Part shown: piece by piece, positions 8,706-19,295 of the stretch
Layout of the letters: the number at the start of each line of letters is the position of its first letter
Numbering within the stretch: the stretch's first letter is position 1
NCBI RefSeq assembly: GCF_016862955.1
Contig: NZ_BONY01000026.1
Location: 1-64,000, forward strand
Direction: 5' to 3'
Origin: Rhizocola hellebori
GTDB taxonomy: Bacteria > Actinomycetota > Actinomycetes > Mycobacteriales > Micromonosporaceae
DNA: 64,000 nt
Translations under genes and position numbers: made by a program
The notes under the pieces: model-generated
The model's database searches: none
The model's input: only the letters and a program-made list of their open reading frames with translations
Told to the model about the DNA's origin: nothing

Positions 8706-9907
8706 GTGGTGAGGAACCCGTTGCGGCAGCCGACCTGCTTGTTGTTGTCATGCTGGGAAAGGGTGTCGGCGAACAGGGTGGTGCCCTGCGCATCGACGGT
8801 CACCCAGTAGAGCCAGTTGCCCACGGGCGGATCCATGGCCGCTTTGAGCGCGTTCTCACCCGGGTTGCCGATCGGCGTGGGGGTCAGACCGGGCCGCTTG
8901 TAGGTGTTGTACGGGTTGTTCGCGTTCTGCATCTCGCTGACCCGCAGGTCGTTGGAGTGCTTCGGATCCTTGCCCTGCAGCTTGAACTGATAGTTGAACG
9001 CGGCATCGACCTGGAGCAGCTTGGTGTCGGCCTTGTCGGTGTAGGCGCGGTTGTAGATGGCGCGCGCGGCCTTGCCCATGTCCTCCGGCTTCTGCACCTC
9101 ACCCTCCACAATGGACGCGGTGACCAGCGCCTCATAGGGCGAGATGTGCCGCTCGGCCTGGACCCGGTCGGCGAAGCGCATCTTGCCGGTGACGGTCAGG
9201 AAGTGGTTCACCATCACCTTCAGCGCGGCTTCGGCGCCGATGTTGGGCGGGAACTCGTAGGTCGCCGGGAACAGGAACCCCTCCAGCGACCTGGGTGTGG
9301 TCGGGGCGACGCCGTCCTTGCGGTTGAACCACCAGTCGGGGATGCCCAGCTTCACCGGGTCTTGCGCGGCGGCTTTGAAGTCATCCACGTTGAGCTTGAG
9401 CGCCTTGGCCAAAATGTCATAGATCTCAAGGGTGATCAGGCCCTCGGGAATGGTGACGCCGTTGACTATCCGGTTCTTCAGGTCGAGCAGAGCCAGCACC
9501 GCCGCGGCGCCGCTCATCCGCTTGTGCAGGTTGTATACACCAGGCTGAATCTTCAGCGCGTCGCGATTGCCGCTCTCGGTGAACGCCTTCTCGCTCTTGA
9601 TGACGTCAGCCGCTTTGAGCGTCTTGGCGATGTCGACCTGGGTGGCGCCGGGCAAAATCTCGATCTGGACCGTCTCCGACACGCCCTGACCCTGATAGTC
9701 GGGCGTGGTGAACTTCTGCGCCAGCGCTTGATAACCGAGATAGCCGCCGAAGCCCAGCCCGCCCAGCAGCAGCAAAGTCACCAGTAGCGCCATAATGCTG
9801 CGGCCGCGGGTGCCCTTGTTCTTCTTCCGGGCCGCCTTTCGGCCGCGTCTGTGACGCCCCTTGTCGTCGGGCTCATCGAACCCGAGATCCAGGTCATCAA
9901 TCATCAT
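8699..9907 (-). CDS. mltG: Endolytic murein transglycosylase MltG
   Basis: A 402-residue protein that cleaves nascent glycan strands and helps terminate peptidoglycan chains. It has a basic cytoplasmic tail, one transmembrane helix at about residues 37-60, a LysM-like segment (PGATQVDIAKTLKAADVI) and a YceG catalytic domain. Signatures are SLEGFLFPATYEF, TASIVEGE with the catalytic Glu, and NPYNTYKRPGLTPTPIGNPG. The first ATG (9907) overlaps the ruvX stop as ATGA; a second ATG follows directly. The 36-residue Arg/Lys-rich tail is longer than in enterobacterial MltG. Confidence 0.93.
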   Translation of the reverse strand: MMIDDLDLGFDEPDDKGRHRRGRKAARKKNKGTRGRSIMALLVTLLLLGGLGFGGYLGYQALAQKFTTPDYQGQGVSETVQIEILPGATQVDIAKTLKAADVIKSEKAFTESGNRDALKIQPGVYNLHKRMSGAAAVLALLDLKNRIVNGVTIPEGLITLEIYDILAKALKLNVDDFKAAAQDPVKLGIPDWWFNRKDGVAPTTPRSLEGFLFPATYEFPPNIGAEAALKVMVNHFLTVTGKMRFADRVQAERHISPYEALVTASIVEGEVQKPEDMGKAARAIYNRAYTDKADTKLLQVDAAFNYQFKLQGKDPKHSNDLRVSEMQNANNPYNTYKRPGLTPTPIGNPGENALKAAMDPPVGNWLYWVTVDAQGTTLFADTLSQHDNNKQVGCRNGFLTTC

Positions 9908-10350
9908 CTACGCCTCCGCTGCGAGTCGAGCCAGCTTTGCAAGATTTCCACCGCGGCCGCCTGATCGACAACCGCCCGCTGGCGCCTCCCTTTCACTCCC
10001 CGATCCGAGAGCCTACGGGTCGCCGCTACCGTTGACATCCTCTCGTCAGACAGCACCACCGGCACCGGGGCTATCACATCCGCCAATTTTTCAGCATATG
10101 CGCGGACATGAATCGCGGCTGGTCCTTCCGCCCCGGAGAGGTTCACTGGCAGCCCCAACACCACCTCGACGGCCTCGTGTTCGGTGACCAGTTGGGAGAT
10201 CTCTGAAATGTCCGTGGGCAAGTCCGTATTCTCGGTGTTGTCACGCGCCAGCGTGACCACGGGAGTGGCAAGAATCCCGTCGGGGTCGCTTCTGGCCACC
10301 CCGACGCGAACCTTGCCGACATCGATACCGAGTCTTACCCCACGCTGCAT
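9904..10350 (-). CDS. ruvX: YqgF/RuvX family pre-16S rRNA-processing RNase H-fold protein
   Basis: A 148-residue RNase H-fold protein of the YqgF family, implicated in maturing the 5-prime end of 16S rRNA. The first strand LGIDVGKVRVGVARSD carries the first catalytic Asp, LGLPVNLSG follows, and DERMSTVAATR and DQAAAVEILQSWLD hold the remaining acidic residues. The frame is open 81 codons upstream inside alaS; the ATG at 10350 gives the canonical N-terminus 4 nt after the alaS stop. An ATGA overlap leads into mltG. Confidence 0.92.
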   Translation of the reverse strand: MQRGVRLGIDVGKVRVGVARSDPDGILATPVVTLARDNTENTDLPTDISEISQLVTEHEAVEVVLGLPVNLSGAEGPAAIHVRAYAEKLADVIAPVPVVLSDERMSTVAATRRLSDRGVKGRRQRAVVDQAAAVEILQSWLDSQRRRR

Positions 10351-10354
10351 GGAT

Positions 10355-13033
10355 CTACGCGTCAGCCAATGCGCGCTCGACCGCGACGAGCAGGTTGGGC
10401 GCTTCCTCCGCCGGAAGGCCACCGCCCTGCGCCAGATCGGCGTTGCCGCCGCCCCGGCCCGACAGGGCGCCCTTGACCAGATCCGCAGCGGAGATGCCGC
10501 GGCTCTTGGCGGCGCCGTTGATGGCCACGATGAGCGAGGCCTTGCCGTTCGCGCGGGAGACGACCGCCACCACGGCCGGGCGATCGGCCGCAATCATTCC
10601 GCGGACCTCCTGGGCCAGCGTGCGCACGTCGTTGACCGCCGCGCCCTCGGGCGCCTCGGTGCCGACATAAGCGACCCCGCGCAGATCCTTGGCCTGCGCG
10701 GCAAGCGCGGCCGCACCCCCGAGCACCAGCTGGGCGCGCAGCTTCTCCAGCTCACGCTCGGCGTCTCGCAACTGCGACACGGTCTGCTCAACACGTTCTG
10801 CCACTTGCTCATTTGGTACCCGATAAAGCTCAGCCAACCGGGAAACCAGCAGATGTTCCTTGGCGAGGTGCCGGAAGGCATCCATGCCGACGAGCGCTTC
10901 CACCCGGCGCACCCCCGAGCCGATGGAGGCCTCCGACAGGATCTTCACCAGGCCCAGGTGGCCCGAGCTCGGGGTGTGGGTGCCACCGCACAGCTCCCGC
11001 GCGTAGTCGCCGACCTCGACGACGCGCACCACGTCGCCGTATTTCTCGCCGAACAGCGCCATCGCGCCCATGGCCCGCGCCTCTGCCTGTGAGGTGAGGA
11101 AGGCACGGACCTCAAGGTCCTGCATCAGCACCTCGTTGATCTGCTGCTCCACATCGTGAAGCACGCTTGGCGCAACCGCCTGCGGGGTGTTGAAGTCGAA
11201 CCGCAGCCGGCCCGGCGCGTTCATGGACCCGGCCTGGGTGGCGGACTCGCCCAGGAAGTTGCGCATGGTCTGGTGCACGAGGTGGGTCGCGGTGTGGGCA
11301 CGCGAGATGGCCCGGCGGCGCTCAGTGTCAATCTCGGCGAAACCAGCCTCCCCCACGCGGATCTCGCCATCGACGATCTTCACCTTGTGCACGATCAGGC
11401 CGGGCACCGGCTGCTGCACATCGAGCACCTCGGCCCGGCCACCACCCACCGTGATCAGGCCCGTGTCGGGCTGCTGGCCACCGCCCTCGGCATAGAACGG
11501 CGTCGAGTCGAGCACCAGCTCGACGATCTCGCCCAGCCCGGCCACCTCGACCCGGCCCGGCGCGCCCAGCAGCGCCCGCACCCGCGACTCGCGGGAAACC
11601 TCGGCGTAGCCGGTGAACTCGACCGCACCGCCGTCTTCGAGGGCCGAGCGGTAGGCGGAAAGGTCGGCGTGGCCGCTCTTGCGGGCTTTGGCGTCGGCCT
11701 TGGCGCGCGACCGCTGCTCGGCCATGAGCCGGCGGAAGCCCTCCGTGTCCACCTTCAAGCCCTGCTCGGCCGCGATCTCCAGGGTCAGATCGATCGGGAA
11801 ACCGTAGGTGTCGTGAAGCTGGAAAGCCTTGTCGCCACTGAGTTCCTTGGCCTTCGCCTTCTTCGTATCGGCGATGGCGGTGTCCAAAATGGTGGTTCCC
11901 GCGCGCAGCGTCGACCGGAATGCCTCCTCCTCCGCGTACGCGTACTGGGAGATGCGCTCGAATTCCTCGGCCAGCTCGGGATACGAGGGCGACATCGCGT
12001 CGCGCGCCACCGGCAGCAGCTCGGGCAGAGCCGGGTCTTCGTAACCGAGCAGCCGCACCGCGCGGATGGCCCGGCGCATGATGCGCCGCAACACATATCC
12101 GCGGCCCTCGTTGGACGGGGTCACCCCGTCGCCGATGAGCATCAGCGACGTGCGCACGTGATCGGCGATGACCCGCAGCCGCACATCGTCGGGATGCGAC
12201 TCGCTGGCCACCTTGGAAACGCCTTGGCCGTAACGCTTTCCGGTCAGCTCGACGGCGCGGTCGATGAGCGGGCGGATCTCGTCGATCTCGTACATGTTGT
12301 CGACGTTCTGCAGGATCGACGCCATGCGCTCCAGGCCCATGCCCGTGTCGATGTTCTTCGCGGGCAGCTCACCGACGACCCGGAACTCCTGCTTGCTCTT
12401 CACGTCCGCGATCTCGTACTGCATGAAGACGTTGTTCCAGAACTCGAGGTAGCGATCCTCGTCTACCTCGGGTCCGCCCTCCTTGCCATATTCCGCGCCA
12501 CGGTCGTAGTAGATCTCCGAGCACGGCCCGGCCGGGCCGGGAATGCCCATCGACCAATAGTTGTCGGCTTTGCCGCGGCGCACGATGCGCTCCAGCGGCA
12601 GCCCGGTGCGGTGCCAGATGTCGATGGACTCGTCGTCGTCGAGGTAGACTGTGGCCCAGATGCGCTCCGGGTCCAGCCCGTAACCGCCCTCGGAAACCGG
12701 CTTGGTGCTCAGCTCCCAGGCCAGCGGGATGGCCTGCTCCTTGAAGTAGTCGCCGAAGGAGAAGTTGCCGTTCATCTGGAAGAACGTGCCGTGGCGGCTG
12801 GTCTTGCCAACCTCGTCGATGTCCGGGGTGCGAATGCACTTCTGCACGCTGACCGCGCGCTTGAACGGCGCCGCCTGCTGGCCTAGGAAGTAGGGCACGA
12901 ACTGCACCATGCCGGCGTTGATGAACAGCAGGTTGGGGTCGTCGATAGCGGGCAGGGGTGCACTGGGCACCACGGTGTGCCCGTTGGACTCGAAGTGCGC
13001 CAGGAACCGTCGCTTGACCTCAGCGGTCCTCAT
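10355..13033 (-). CDS. alaS: Alanyl-tRNA synthetase
   Basis: An 892-residue class II synthetase charging tRNA-Ala. The N-terminus [19 protein letters not shown] begins the aminoacylation domain. The editing domain has the zinc/active-site motif [16 protein letters not shown] and, further on, [15 protein letters not shown]. The C-terminal oligomerisation domain has the glycine-rich [15 protein letters not shown]. The ATG at 13033 matches the family start; a GTG at 13045 overlaps the upstream stop as GTGA and would add four residues. It sits in a run of same-strand genes starting at 13804. Confidence 0.97.
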   Translation of the reverse strand: MRTAEVKRRFLAHFESNGHTVVPSAPLPAIDDPNLLFINAGMVQFVPYFLGQQAAPFKRAVSVQKCIRTPDIDEVGKTSRHGTFFQMNGNFSFGDYFKEQAIPLAWELSTKPVSEGGYGLDPERIWATVYLDDDESIDIWHRTGLPLERIVRRGKADNYWSMGIPGPAGPCSEIYYDRGAEYGKEGGPEVDEDRYLEFWNNVFMQYEIADVKSKQEFRVVGELPAKNIDTGMGLERMASILQNVDNMYEIDEIRPLIDRAVELTGKRYGQGVSKVASESHPDDVRLRVIADHVRTSLMLIGDGVTPSNEGRGYVLRRIMRRAIRAVRLLGYEDPALPELLPVARDAMSPSYPELAEEFERISQYAYAEEEAFRSTLRAGTTILDTAIADTKKAKAKELSGDKAFQLHDTYGFPIDLTLEIAAEQGLKVDTEGFRRLMAEQRSRAKADAKARKSGHADLSAYRSALEDGGAVEFTGYAEVSRESRVRALLGAPGRVEVAGLGEIVELVLDSTPFYAEGGGQQPDTGLITVGGGRAEVLDVQQPVPGLIVHKVKIVDGEIRVGEAGFAEIDTERRRAISRAHTATHLVHQTMRNFLGESATQAGSMNAPGRLRFDFNTPQAVAPSVLHDVEQQINEVLMQDLEVRAFLTSQAEARAMGAMALFGEKYGDVVRVVEVGDYARELCGGTHTPSSGHLGLVKILSEASIGSGVRRVEALVGMDAFRHLAKEHLLVSRLAELYRVPNEQVAERVEQTVSQLRDAERELEKLRAQLVLGGAAALAAQAKDLRGVAYVGTEAPEGAAVNDVRTLAQEVRGMIAADRPAVVAVVSRANGKASLIVAINGAAKSRGISAADLVKGALSGRGGGNADLAQGGGLPAEEAPNLLVAVERALADA

Positions 13034-13041
13034 CGTGGGTG

Positions 13042-13350
13042 TCACTCGCTCTCAAGTTGCTGCTTGAACCTGGCAAACCGGTGCCCCACACCCTGCGCCC
13101 AGGGCAGGTCCGGCGCATCCAACGCTATCCCCTCGGCGAAGTGAGCGCGGATGTCGTCCTCGCGCTCTTCCATGCCATCGCGGAGGTCTTCGAGGAATCC
13201 GCGTACCGACCCGGCCGCACCCGACAGCGACTCGTGGGCCTGACCGGCCAGCCCGGCCGGGGAGAAAGCGCTGACCTTCTTCGTAATCGTGCGGACCACC
13301 ACGACACCGATGCCGATGCCTATGCCGAGCCACATCAGCCGCTTGAACAC
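13042..13350 (-). CDS. DUF6167-type small membrane protein
   Basis: A 102-residue protein. One N-terminal transmembrane helix ([16 protein letters not shown]) is followed by a basic KK and an acidic, probably helical C-terminus rich in Glu/Asp/Arg. It lies 1 nt after a DUF948-type gene and just before alaS. That position and layout match the DUF6167 proteins found between DUF948 genes and alaS in actinobacteria. Function is unknown; a role at the inner face of the membrane is likely from topology. Confidence 0.8.
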   Translation of the reverse strand: MFKRLMWLGIGIGIGVVVVRTITKKVSAFSPAGLAGQAHESLSGAAGSVRGFLEDLRDGMEEREDDIRAHFAEGIALDAPDLPWAQGVGHRFARFKQQLESE

Positions 13351-13351
13351 C

Positions 13352-13804
13352 TCAGCCCCTCCGCATTCGCTTGCGCGCCTTCAGCTCCTCGCGCATGGCC
13401 TGCTCCTCGTCGGCCTTGCGCTTGTCGCCGGTGGCCTTGCGCAGGCCGTAGGTGAAGGCGGCCGCCTTGACCAGCGGGCTGGACGCGGTCGTGGTGACCA
13501 CGTTGACAAGGTTGGCGACATTGGCGGTGGCCGACGAGACATGCTGAGTCATCACATCGACGCGGGCGAGCTGGACGTTGACACCGTCCAATGAGGTCTG
13601 GAACTGGCCGAGCGTGGTGTTCACGTTGTCGACGGTCAGGTTGACATTGTCGAGCATCGGTCCTGTGCGCTGGTTGACCTGGCGCAACGCCTGCGTCGCC
13701 TCGTCAACGGTGTGCCGCAACCGAAGGATGGGCACAGCGAGAACGATCACGAGCATCAAGAACGCACCCGCAGCGATGAGCGCCGCGATCTCGCCACCAG
13801 ACAT
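13352..13804 (-). CDS. DUF948 domain-containing membrane protein
   Basis: A 150-residue protein with an N-terminal transmembrane segment (IAALIAAGAFLMLVIVLAVPIL). An amphipathic heptad-like region follows (TVDEATQALRQVNQ, MLDNVNLTVDNVNTTLGQFQ), typical of DUF948 proteins, and then a basic tail ending KARKRMRRG. Function is unknown. The first ATG has TAGGGT 7 nt upstream and no Shine-Dalgarno, so it probably heads a leaderless transcript through alaS-ruvX-mltG-aroE. Confidence 0.85.
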   Translation of the reverse strand: MSGGEIAALIAAGAFLMLVIVLAVPILRLRHTVDEATQALRQVNQRTGPMLDNVNLTVDNVNTTLGQFQTSLDGVNVQLARVDVMTQHVSSATANVANLVNVVTTTASSPLVKAAAFTYGLRKATGDKRKADEEQAMREELKARKRMRRG

Positions 13805-13811
13805 GCCAATG

Positions 13812-13817
13812 ACCCTA
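13812..13817 (-). promoter_or_regulatory. Leaderless -10 element (TAGGGT) of the DUF948-alaS operon
   Basis: On the minus strand TAGGGT is followed by 7 nt and the ATG at 13804. Confidence 0.55.
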
Positions 13818-13867
13818 CCGCAGGGCCTGATCGCAACCCTCGCGGCTCGGCGAATGTGGGGTGGCCG

Positions 13868-15946
13868 CTACGGCGTCGGGCTCGCCGACGGGTTCAGGTC
13901 TTCATCGGTGAGGTTGTCCAGCCCGGGATCCAGCGACGGCTCGGGCGAGTAGCGCAGCCTGATGTCATCGATGGCGTTGAAGACCTTGATGTGCACGACC
14001 GAACCGCCGCACTCGGAGGGCGCCGGATCCGGAGTCGCCTCCGGCGAGGCCGACGAAGTGGGCACGGGCGTGTCAAAGCCGCGCCGCCCACCACCTTCCA
14101 GCTTGCAGGGTGGCTCGCTGACGGTCAGGTCGAGAGTGAACTCGTCACGCTGCCAGCAGCTGTGGTCGCCCTGCTCGGGCGTCTCGCTCGGCTCGCAGCC
14201 CTGGATGTTGACCATCGGCGACCAGCCGGCGCCTACCAGCGCGTCACGGTAGACCTTCGCGGTATCGGGAATGGTCTTGCTCGAGTCCGCTGTCCTTTCC
14301 CTGTACCGGCAGTCGAGCAGGCACCATCGGCTGCCCGTGATGTTGTCGGTCTTGTTGGCCACCGCCCAGTCCGGCACGGCCAGCGCGTCGAGCGAGGTGA
14401 TCACCGGGTCGCGGGTGGCCGCGCGCAGCACGAAGTAGAAAGGCAACGCGCCCACCACGGCCACCACCAGCGCGATGAGCGTCCACATGCGCAGCCGCTG
14501 CTGCTCGCGAAGCTGGCGGCGTACCTCGGAGCGAGCTCCTCGGATCGCCTGCACACCGGCGGCCAGACCTGCGCGCGGGCCGTGTCCGGCCGCCGCCGCG
14601 GGCGGGGGCGGACCGGCCGGCGAATGCGGCCGCACCGGTGCCTGCGGACCGGGCTGGAGCGGGATTCCGGGCGCTGTCATCGGGGGCGCTCCGGCGCCCA
14701 TCACCGAACCCAGGGCCAGGCCGGCGCCGCGCAGCGGGCGCGCCGGGCCGATCGGCTCAGGCTCGGCGTTGAGCGGTGGCTTCAGGGCACTGGGACGGGC
14801 CGGGGTCCCGGGCGCGAACGGTGACCGGCGGCGCGGCTCGTCGCCCGGCGATGGAGGCGGGCTGGCCGGGGTGCGCCGACGCGGCTCATCGACGGGTGGG
14901 GGGATCGGGATGCTGGACCGGTCGCCGAACGGACGCCGCCGTGTCTCCTCGACCGGCGGTGGCGTGACCGGAGCGCCCAGGCTGGGCCGAAGCCCGAAGG
15001 GCGAACGCCGCCGCCCTTCCTCGGGCACCCCCGGGGACGAGCGGTCGCCGAAGGTGGACCGGCGGCGGGGCTCGTCGGACGGTGGCGAGCTGACCGGAGC
15101 GTTGGAGCCCGGCCGTTCGCCGAACGGGGAACGGCGGCGCACCGGCTCGTCGCCGGAATCGCCCCGGCGCGCACCTCGGCCACCGGCCGGGGGTTCGTCC
15201 ATGGGGTCGCTGCGGCGTGAGCCGCCTCTGCTCGGTGGAGGCTCGTCCAGGTCGCGGCGGGACCCGCCTCTGCTTGCCGGGGGCTCGTCGATGGGGTCGC
15301 GACGCCCGCGACCGCCGGGTGCGGGCGAGATCGGGTCGGAGTCGGAGAAGGCGGACCGCCGACGTGGCTCGCTCTTGCCGGGCCGGTCGAAGAGCGCATC
15401 CTGCTCGGGCTCTTTGCGCGCGCGCCGGCCCACCAGCTTCTGCGGCTCGGGCTCGGGCTCTGGCCGGGCGCGGCGGCCTACCAAGGTCTGCGGGTCGGGC
15501 TCGGGCTCAGGCCGAGCGCGGCGGCCCACCAGGGTCTGCGGGTCGGGCTCCGGCTCAGGCCGGGCCCGGCGGCCCACCATGGACTGCGGGTCGGGCTCCG
15601 GCTCGGGCTGGGCCCGGCGGCCGATGAGGTTGGCGGCCGCGGCCTCCATGCGGGCGCGGCGGCTCTCCATCGACTCGGCCTCGGCGGCCCGGCGGCGGCC
15701 CGAGGGCTCCCCGCCCTCCGCTCGGTTGCGCCGCGGTGCGGACTCGCGCGGCGGGCGCGGCTCGGCCGGCGCGGAGTCGTGGTCGCCGAGTGCGCTCAGC
15801 TTGGCCCAGCGGTCGGTGCCGCCACTCGTGAAGTCGTTGGGACCAAGATCGTCACCGGACTTCTTGGCTTTTCGAAGATCGTCGAGCCAGCCGGTCTCCT
15901 CCTTGGGGATGTCATCACCCGGAGAAGAAGAACGTTTGCCACTCAT
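13868..15946 (-). CDS. Large Pro/Arg-rich repeat protein with one membrane helix and a Cys-rich outer domain
   Basis: A 692-residue protein of unknown function. The first 480 residues are low complexity and charged. They hold five tandem 16-residue units of the type [16 protein letters not shown] (about residues 108-180), then GGSRR/DEPP blocks, then [10 protein letters not shown]-type repeats up to about residue 390. A helix ([19 protein letters not shown]) spans about residues 489-508. The outer domain of about 180 residues has six cysteines (542, 546, 584, 597, 614, 646), enough for three disulfides, and a Ser/Pro-rich tail. It starts by an ATGA overlap with the rarA stop. The disordered part is predicted cytoplasmic; a scaffold or septal role is only a guess. 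Confidence 0.8.
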   Translation of the reverse strand: MSGKRSSSPGDDIPKEETGWLDDLRKAKKSGDDLGPNDFTSGGTDRWAKLSALGDHDSAPAEPRPPRESAPRRNRAEGGEPSGRRRAAEAESMESRRARMEAAAANLIGRRAQPEPEPDPQSMVGRRARPEPEPDPQTLVGRRARPEPEPDPQTLVGRRARPEPEPEPQKLVGRRARKEPEQDALFDRPGKSEPRRRSAFSDSDPISPAPGGRGRRDPIDEPPASRGGSRRDLDEPPPSRGGSRRSDPMDEPPAGGRGARRGDSGDEPVRRRSPFGERPGSNAPVSSPPSDEPRRRSTFGDRSSPGVPEEGRRRSPFGLRPSLGAPVTPPPVEETRRRPFGDRSSIPIPPPVDEPRRRTPASPPPSPGDEPRRRSPFAPGTPARPSALKPPLNAEPEPIGPARPLRGAGLALGSVMGAGAPPMTAPGIPLQPGPQAPVRPHSPAGPPPPAAAAGHGPRAGLAAGVQAIRGARSEVRRQLREQQRLRMWTLIALVVAVVGALPFYFVLRAATRDPVITSLDALAVPDWAVANKTDNITGSRWCLLDCRYRERTADSSKTIPDTAKVYRDALVGAGWSPMVNIQGCEPSETPEQGDHSCWQRDEFTLDLTVSEPPCKLEGGGRRGFDTPVPTSSASPEATPDPAPSECGGSVVHIKVFNAIDDIRLRYSPEPSLDPGLDNLTDEDLNPSASPTP
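15406..15625 (-). repeat. 48-bp tandem repeat inside the Pro/Arg-rich gene
   Basis: About five in-frame copies of a 48-bp unit encode the [14 protein letters not shown] repeat. The copies differ by a few bases, and the run is contiguous without spacers. Variation in copy number would change the protein by whole 16-residue units. Confidence 0.85.
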
Positions 15947-17319
15947 ACTTCTCTTCTCTCCTCATCGGTGACGCCGCTGCGGATCAGGTGACGGAGCTTC
16001 GGCAACCGCTCGGCGATGGGGCGTTCCGCACCGTGGGTCGTCGGACGATAGTAGTCAACCCCGGTGAGCGCGTCTGGAGGGTATTGCTGTGGCGAGACCC
16101 CGCGCGGGTCGTCGTGCGGGTAGAGGTAGCCGATGCCGTGCCCCAACCCCTTGGCCCCGCTGTAATGCGCGTCACGCAGATGCTGGGGGACGGTGCCGGC
16201 CCGGCCCGCCCGCACGTCCTCCAGGGCCTTGGAGATGGCGACGGTGACCGCGTTCGACTTGGGGGCCGTGGCCAGGTGGACCACGGCGTGGGCGAGGTTG
16301 AGCTGAGCCTCGGGCAGGCCTATGGTCTGCACCGCGTAGGAGGCGTTGACGGCCGCGGTCAGCGCGGTCGGGTCGGCCATCCCGATGTCCTCGCTGGCGA
16401 GGATGACCAGGCGGCGCGCGATGAAGCGCGGGTCCTCCCCGGCGACCAGCATCCGGGCCAGATAGTGCAGCGAAGCGTCCACATCGGAGCCTCGCATGCT
16501 CTTGATGAAGGCGCTGATCACGTCGTAATGCTCGTCGCCGTCGCGGTCGTAGCGCAATGCGGCCACGTCGACGGCTTTCTCGGCCATGTCCAGGTCGATC
16601 TCGGCCGACTCGCTCGCGGCCGCCGCGCCGAACGCGGCTTCCAGCGCCGTCAGCGCCTTGCGCACATCCCCGCCGGCGAGCCTTACCAGGTGGTCTTCGG
16701 CGGCGGTCGCGAGCTTCACCTTGCTCGCCAGCCCCCGCGGGTCGGACACGGCGCGGCGCACCAGCTCGCGGACGGCGTCGTCGCCCAGCGGCTTGAGGGT
16801 CAGCAGCACGCAACGGGACAGCAGCGGATTGATCACCGAGAAGTGCGGGTTCTCGGTGGTGGCCGCCAGCAGGGTGACCGTGCCGTTCTCGACCGCGGCC
16901 AGCAGCGAGTCCTGCTGGGTCTTGGTGAAGCGGTGCACCTCGTCGATGAACAGGACCGTCGGCTTGCCACCAGACATGCGCCTGCGCCGAGCGGCGTCGA
17001 TCACCTCGCGGACGTCCTTGACCCCGGCGGTCAGCGCCGACATGGCCACGAAGTGGCGCTCCTCGGCCGCGGCGACCAGGTGGGCGATGGTGGTCTTGCC
17101 GCACCCGGGCGGACCCCACAGGATGACCGACATCGGGGCGCCCCCGGCCACGACCCGGCGCAGCGGCGCCCCGGCCGCCAGCAGATGATCCTGTCCGACC
17201 AGCTCATCGAGGCTGGCCGGGCGCATGCGCACGGCCAGTGGGGCGTCCGACGACGGCACAGCGAACTCCGGCCCCGCACCCTTGGCGGGCGTGAGCTCGA
17301 ACAGTCCGTCGGGTTGCAT
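15943..17319 (-). CDS. rarA: Replication-associated recombination protein A (RarA/MgsA)
   Basis: A 458-residue AAA+ ATPase related to clamp-loader subunits that acts at stalled replication forks. Walker [10 protein letters not shown] and Walker [11 protein letters not shown] are followed by [14 protein letters not shown] (sensor region). The C-terminal tetramerisation part has [18 protein letters not shown] and YPHDDPRG, diagnostic for the RarA family. The frame opens 12 codons further upstream, but the ATG at 17319 has TATCGT 7 nt before it. The stop overlaps the next start as ATGA. Confidence 0.95.
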   Translation of the reverse strand: MQPDGLFELTPAKGAGPEFAVPSSDAPLAVRMRPASLDELVGQDHLLAAGAPLRRVVAGGAPMSVILWGPPGCGKTTIAHLVAAAEERHFVAMSALTAGVKDVREVIDAARRRRMSGGKPTVLFIDEVHRFTKTQQDSLLAAVENGTVTLLAATTENPHFSVINPLLSRCVLLTLKPLGDDAVRELVRRAVSDPRGLASKVKLATAAEDHLVRLAGGDVRKALTALEAAFGAAAASESAEIDLDMAEKAVDVAALRYDRDGDEHYDVISAFIKSMRGSDVDASLHYLARMLVAGEDPRFIARRLVILASEDIGMADPTALTAAVNASYAVQTIGLPEAQLNLAHAVVHLATAPKSNAVTVAISKALEDVRAGRAGTVPQHLRDAHYSGAKGLGHGIGYLYPHDDPRGVSPQQYPPDALTGVDYYRPTTHGAERPIAERLPKLRHLIRSGVTDEERREV

Positions 17320-17326
17320 TAGCCAG

Positions 17327-17332
17327 ACGATA
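17327..17332 (-). promoter_or_regulatory. Leaderless -10 element (TATCGT) of rarA
   Basis: On the minus strand TATCGT is followed by 7 nt and the ATG at 17319; this helps choose that start. Confidence 0.5.
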
Positions 17333-17409
17333 CCTGGCTGTTCAGGCGCCGCCACCCCTCAGCACTGTAGGCAATGATGCCAATACGCTGCGTCGCCCAA
17401 TTCGTTCGC

Positions 17410-17712
17410 CTATTTCCACGAGTGCCGTCGACGCATCCCTATCCGGCGCAGCGCCTTGCGGGTTTCGGCGGTCACCAGCGGGGCGATCCAGCTGCCCGGC
17501 TCCCAGTCGTCGCCTCCGGCGAGGTCGACCACTTTGGCCCGCTGCTTTCCGGCCCTTACCGCGGGCAGGGCACACATGGCCCGGAAGAGTTCGTGTGCGG
17601 CGTCGCGGTCGACGGCGCCGATCGCTTCGATCGTCCTTTCCGGACGGTGCACCTCGTCACGCTCGGGCTCGTCGCGTACCCAGGTGAGGAGAACAAGAAA
17701 ACGTGGTCGCAT
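17410..17712 (-). CDS. Small hypothetical protein
   Basis: A 100-residue protein, not recognised. Codon use after the first few codons has the strong third-position G/C of neighbouring genes, and GGAG lies 6 nt before the ATG, so it is probably real. It has no membrane segment; it is rich in Arg and acidic residues and contains a Trp-rich GGDDWEPGSWIAPLVT segment. It lies alone, divergent from the regulator gene at 17973. Confidence 0.55.
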   Translation of the reverse strand: MRPRFLVLLTWVRDEPERDEVHRPERTIEAIGAVDRDAAHELFRAMCALPAVRAGKQRAKVVDLAGGDDWEPGSWIAPLVTAETRKALRRIGMRRRHSWK

Positions 17713-17869
17713 GGTTGCTCCATCCGGTCATCGGCCGACTGATGGACACGCGACGGGATGCGGCCCGGGACCCCGGCTTCCCCGCCGCGCGTCCGCTTCC
17801 ACCGACGCCGCCCCGATGGCCACCGGCAGCGAAAGCCCTCACCTCAGGCTGCCTGTCAGAGCACGACCG

Positions 17870-17906
17870 CATAATGAATGCGCAGTGCATTTACAGTGCA
17901 ACTGCG
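17870..17906 (+). promoter_or_regulatory. Candidate promoter and operator upstream of the regulator gene
   Basis: CATAAT at 17870-17875 resembles a -10 box. Just downstream, CAGTGCA occurs at 17883-17889 and again at 17894-17900, an 11-bp period. The pair is flanked by the inverted arms CGCAGT (17881-17886) and ACTGCG (17901-17906). A repressor bound here would cover the transcription start. The remaining DNA from 17713 to 17972 shows no further gene. Confidence 0.35.
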
Positions 17907-17972
17907 AGGCATATGTCGGGAATGGACGATCCTTTTCGGCTCACTGAGCCCGCCGGCGGGGGGTGTGGCGGG

Positions 17973-19295
17973 GTGATTTCGGTGTGGAACGCGAGCGCCG
18001 CTCACGCGCTTCGCGAGGCGATGCGCATGAGCATCGACGACTTCGCCAGCCACCTGGAGGTCTCCCGCCGTGGCGTGGCGAGTTGGGGCAAGCGCGGCGA
18101 GGCCAGGCTGCGCTGGGACGTGCAGCGCAAGCTCGACGAAGCCCTGGCCGCCGCGCCCGCCGCGGTGAGGCGACGGCTCGCCGCGACTCTCAGCGCGCAG
18201 CAGCAACCTGCGCCGACCAGCGCGGCCGGCAGCCCACGGTGGCCGCTCACAGAGCAGCTCACCGCGGCCGCGGAGGATGATGCGGCAGGGCTGGCGCTCC
18301 TGATCGGCGAGCAAACCACCACCGCCGCCGCAGGTGTCGCGCCGATGGTGGCCACGCTCGGCGAGCTGCTCGTCCCGCCGCCGCAGGCCCGCGGGGCGCG
18401 GCCACCGGCGCTGATCCACCTCGAGCTGCAGGTGGCCAGGGCCAGGATGGCCTATCAGGAGGCGCGCTATCGCGCCGTGGCCGGCGAGCTTGCCACCCTC
18501 GCGCAGGCGCTAGCCGAGGCCAGAGCCGACGGACAGGCACGTTTTCCGCACCGGATCAGACGGCTCGCCGCCGCGGTGCACCAGATCACGGCCGGTCTGC
18601 TGGTCAAGCTCGGCGAGCTGCCGCTGGCCATGCTGGCGGCGGAGCGAAGCGCGAGCGAAGCGGAGGCGAGCGGGGATCCGCTTGTCATCGCCGCCAGCGC
18701 CCGCTGCACAGCCCAGGCCTTGCACCACAGCGGGCATCACGAACGTGCGCTTGCCTACGCCCGGCAGGCGGCCGCGCAACTGGCCGCCACGGTCGGCCTC
18801 GACGGCCCGCGCCCAATGTCAGCCTATGGGGCCCTGCTGTTGAGCGGGGCGGTAGCCGCGGCTCACGCCGCCGATCGCGCGGCCGCCGCCGCACTCCTGA
18901 CCGACGCGGCACGAGCCGCGAAAACCCTTGGGGCGGAAAGAAACTTCGGCTGGACGGCATTCGGAGCCAGCAACGTGTCGCTGCACCGGCTCGACGTCCT
19001 GCTTCAGCTCGCCGAGCCGGCCGCCGCGCTGCAGGTGTCAGCCGCGATCGACCCCACCGCGATCTTTCTGCCAGAGCGGCTGGCGGCCTATCACGTCGGC
19101 AGCGCCCGCGCGTTACAGGCCATCGCCCAGCCCGCGGCCGCCGTGGGGGCGCTGAAGAAGGCCTATCGCGTCGCGCCCGAAGAGGTGCGCATGCGCCCCG
19201 ACACGCGCCTGCTCGCCACCGAGCTGGCCGCAGCGACGCGCGGCCCGGCCAAGGCCCAGGCCGCGCGTTTCGCCGAGCTGGTGCTCAGGCCTTGA
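17973..19295 (+). CDS. HTH regulator with helical TPR-like domain
   Basis: A 440-residue protein counted from the GTG that begins VISVWN. The N-terminal 70 residues look like an XRE-type DNA-binding domain: [32 protein letters not shown]. The rest is Ala/Leu-rich and helical with repeated pairs resembling TPR units, for example [28 protein letters not shown]. This layout is common in actinobacterial regulators. The frame is open another 90 codons upstream, including ATGs at 17874, 17913 and 17922, but that stretch does not look like the domain. The last 11 bp overlap aspS tail to tail. Confidence 0.75.
   Translation: MISVWNASAAHALREAMRMSIDDFASHLEVSRRGVASWGKRGEARLRWDVQRKLDEALAAAPAAVRRRLAATLSAQQQPAPTSAAGSPRWPLTEQLTAAAEDDAAGLALLIGEQTTTAAAGVAPMVATLGELLVPPPQARGARPPALIHLELQVARARMAYQEARYRAVAGELATLAQALAEARADGQARFPHRIRRLAAAVHQITAGLLVKLGELPLAMLAAERSASEAEASGDPLVIAASARCTAQALHHSGHHERALAYARQAAAQLAATVGLDGPRPMSAYGALLLSGAVAAAHAADRAAAAALLTDAARAAKTLGAERNFGWTAFGASNVSLHRLDVLLQLAEPAAALQVSAAIDPTAIFLPERLAAYHVGSARALQAIAQPAAAVGALKKAYRVAPEEVRMRPDTRLLATELAAATRGPAKAQAARFAELVLRP

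Noticed and set aside
11156-12886. Long open frame antisense to alaS
   Set aside because: It arises from G/C-rich third positions of alaS; the peptide has no recognisable domains.
15406-15625. CRISPR-like array
   Set aside because: The repeats are contiguous and in frame, without unique spacers; they encode protein repeats.
14475-15971. Long open frame opposite the Pro/Arg-rich gene
   Set aside because: It is low complexity Gly/Ser/Arg, mirrors the repeat on the other strand and has no family features; the minus-strand gene with membrane helix and Cys-rich domain explains the DNA.
17703-17972. N-terminal extension of the regulator from 17703
   Set aside because: The extra 90 residues are Pro/Arg-rich without domain similarity and cover the promoter-like DNA; the GTG at 17973 begins the HTH domain.
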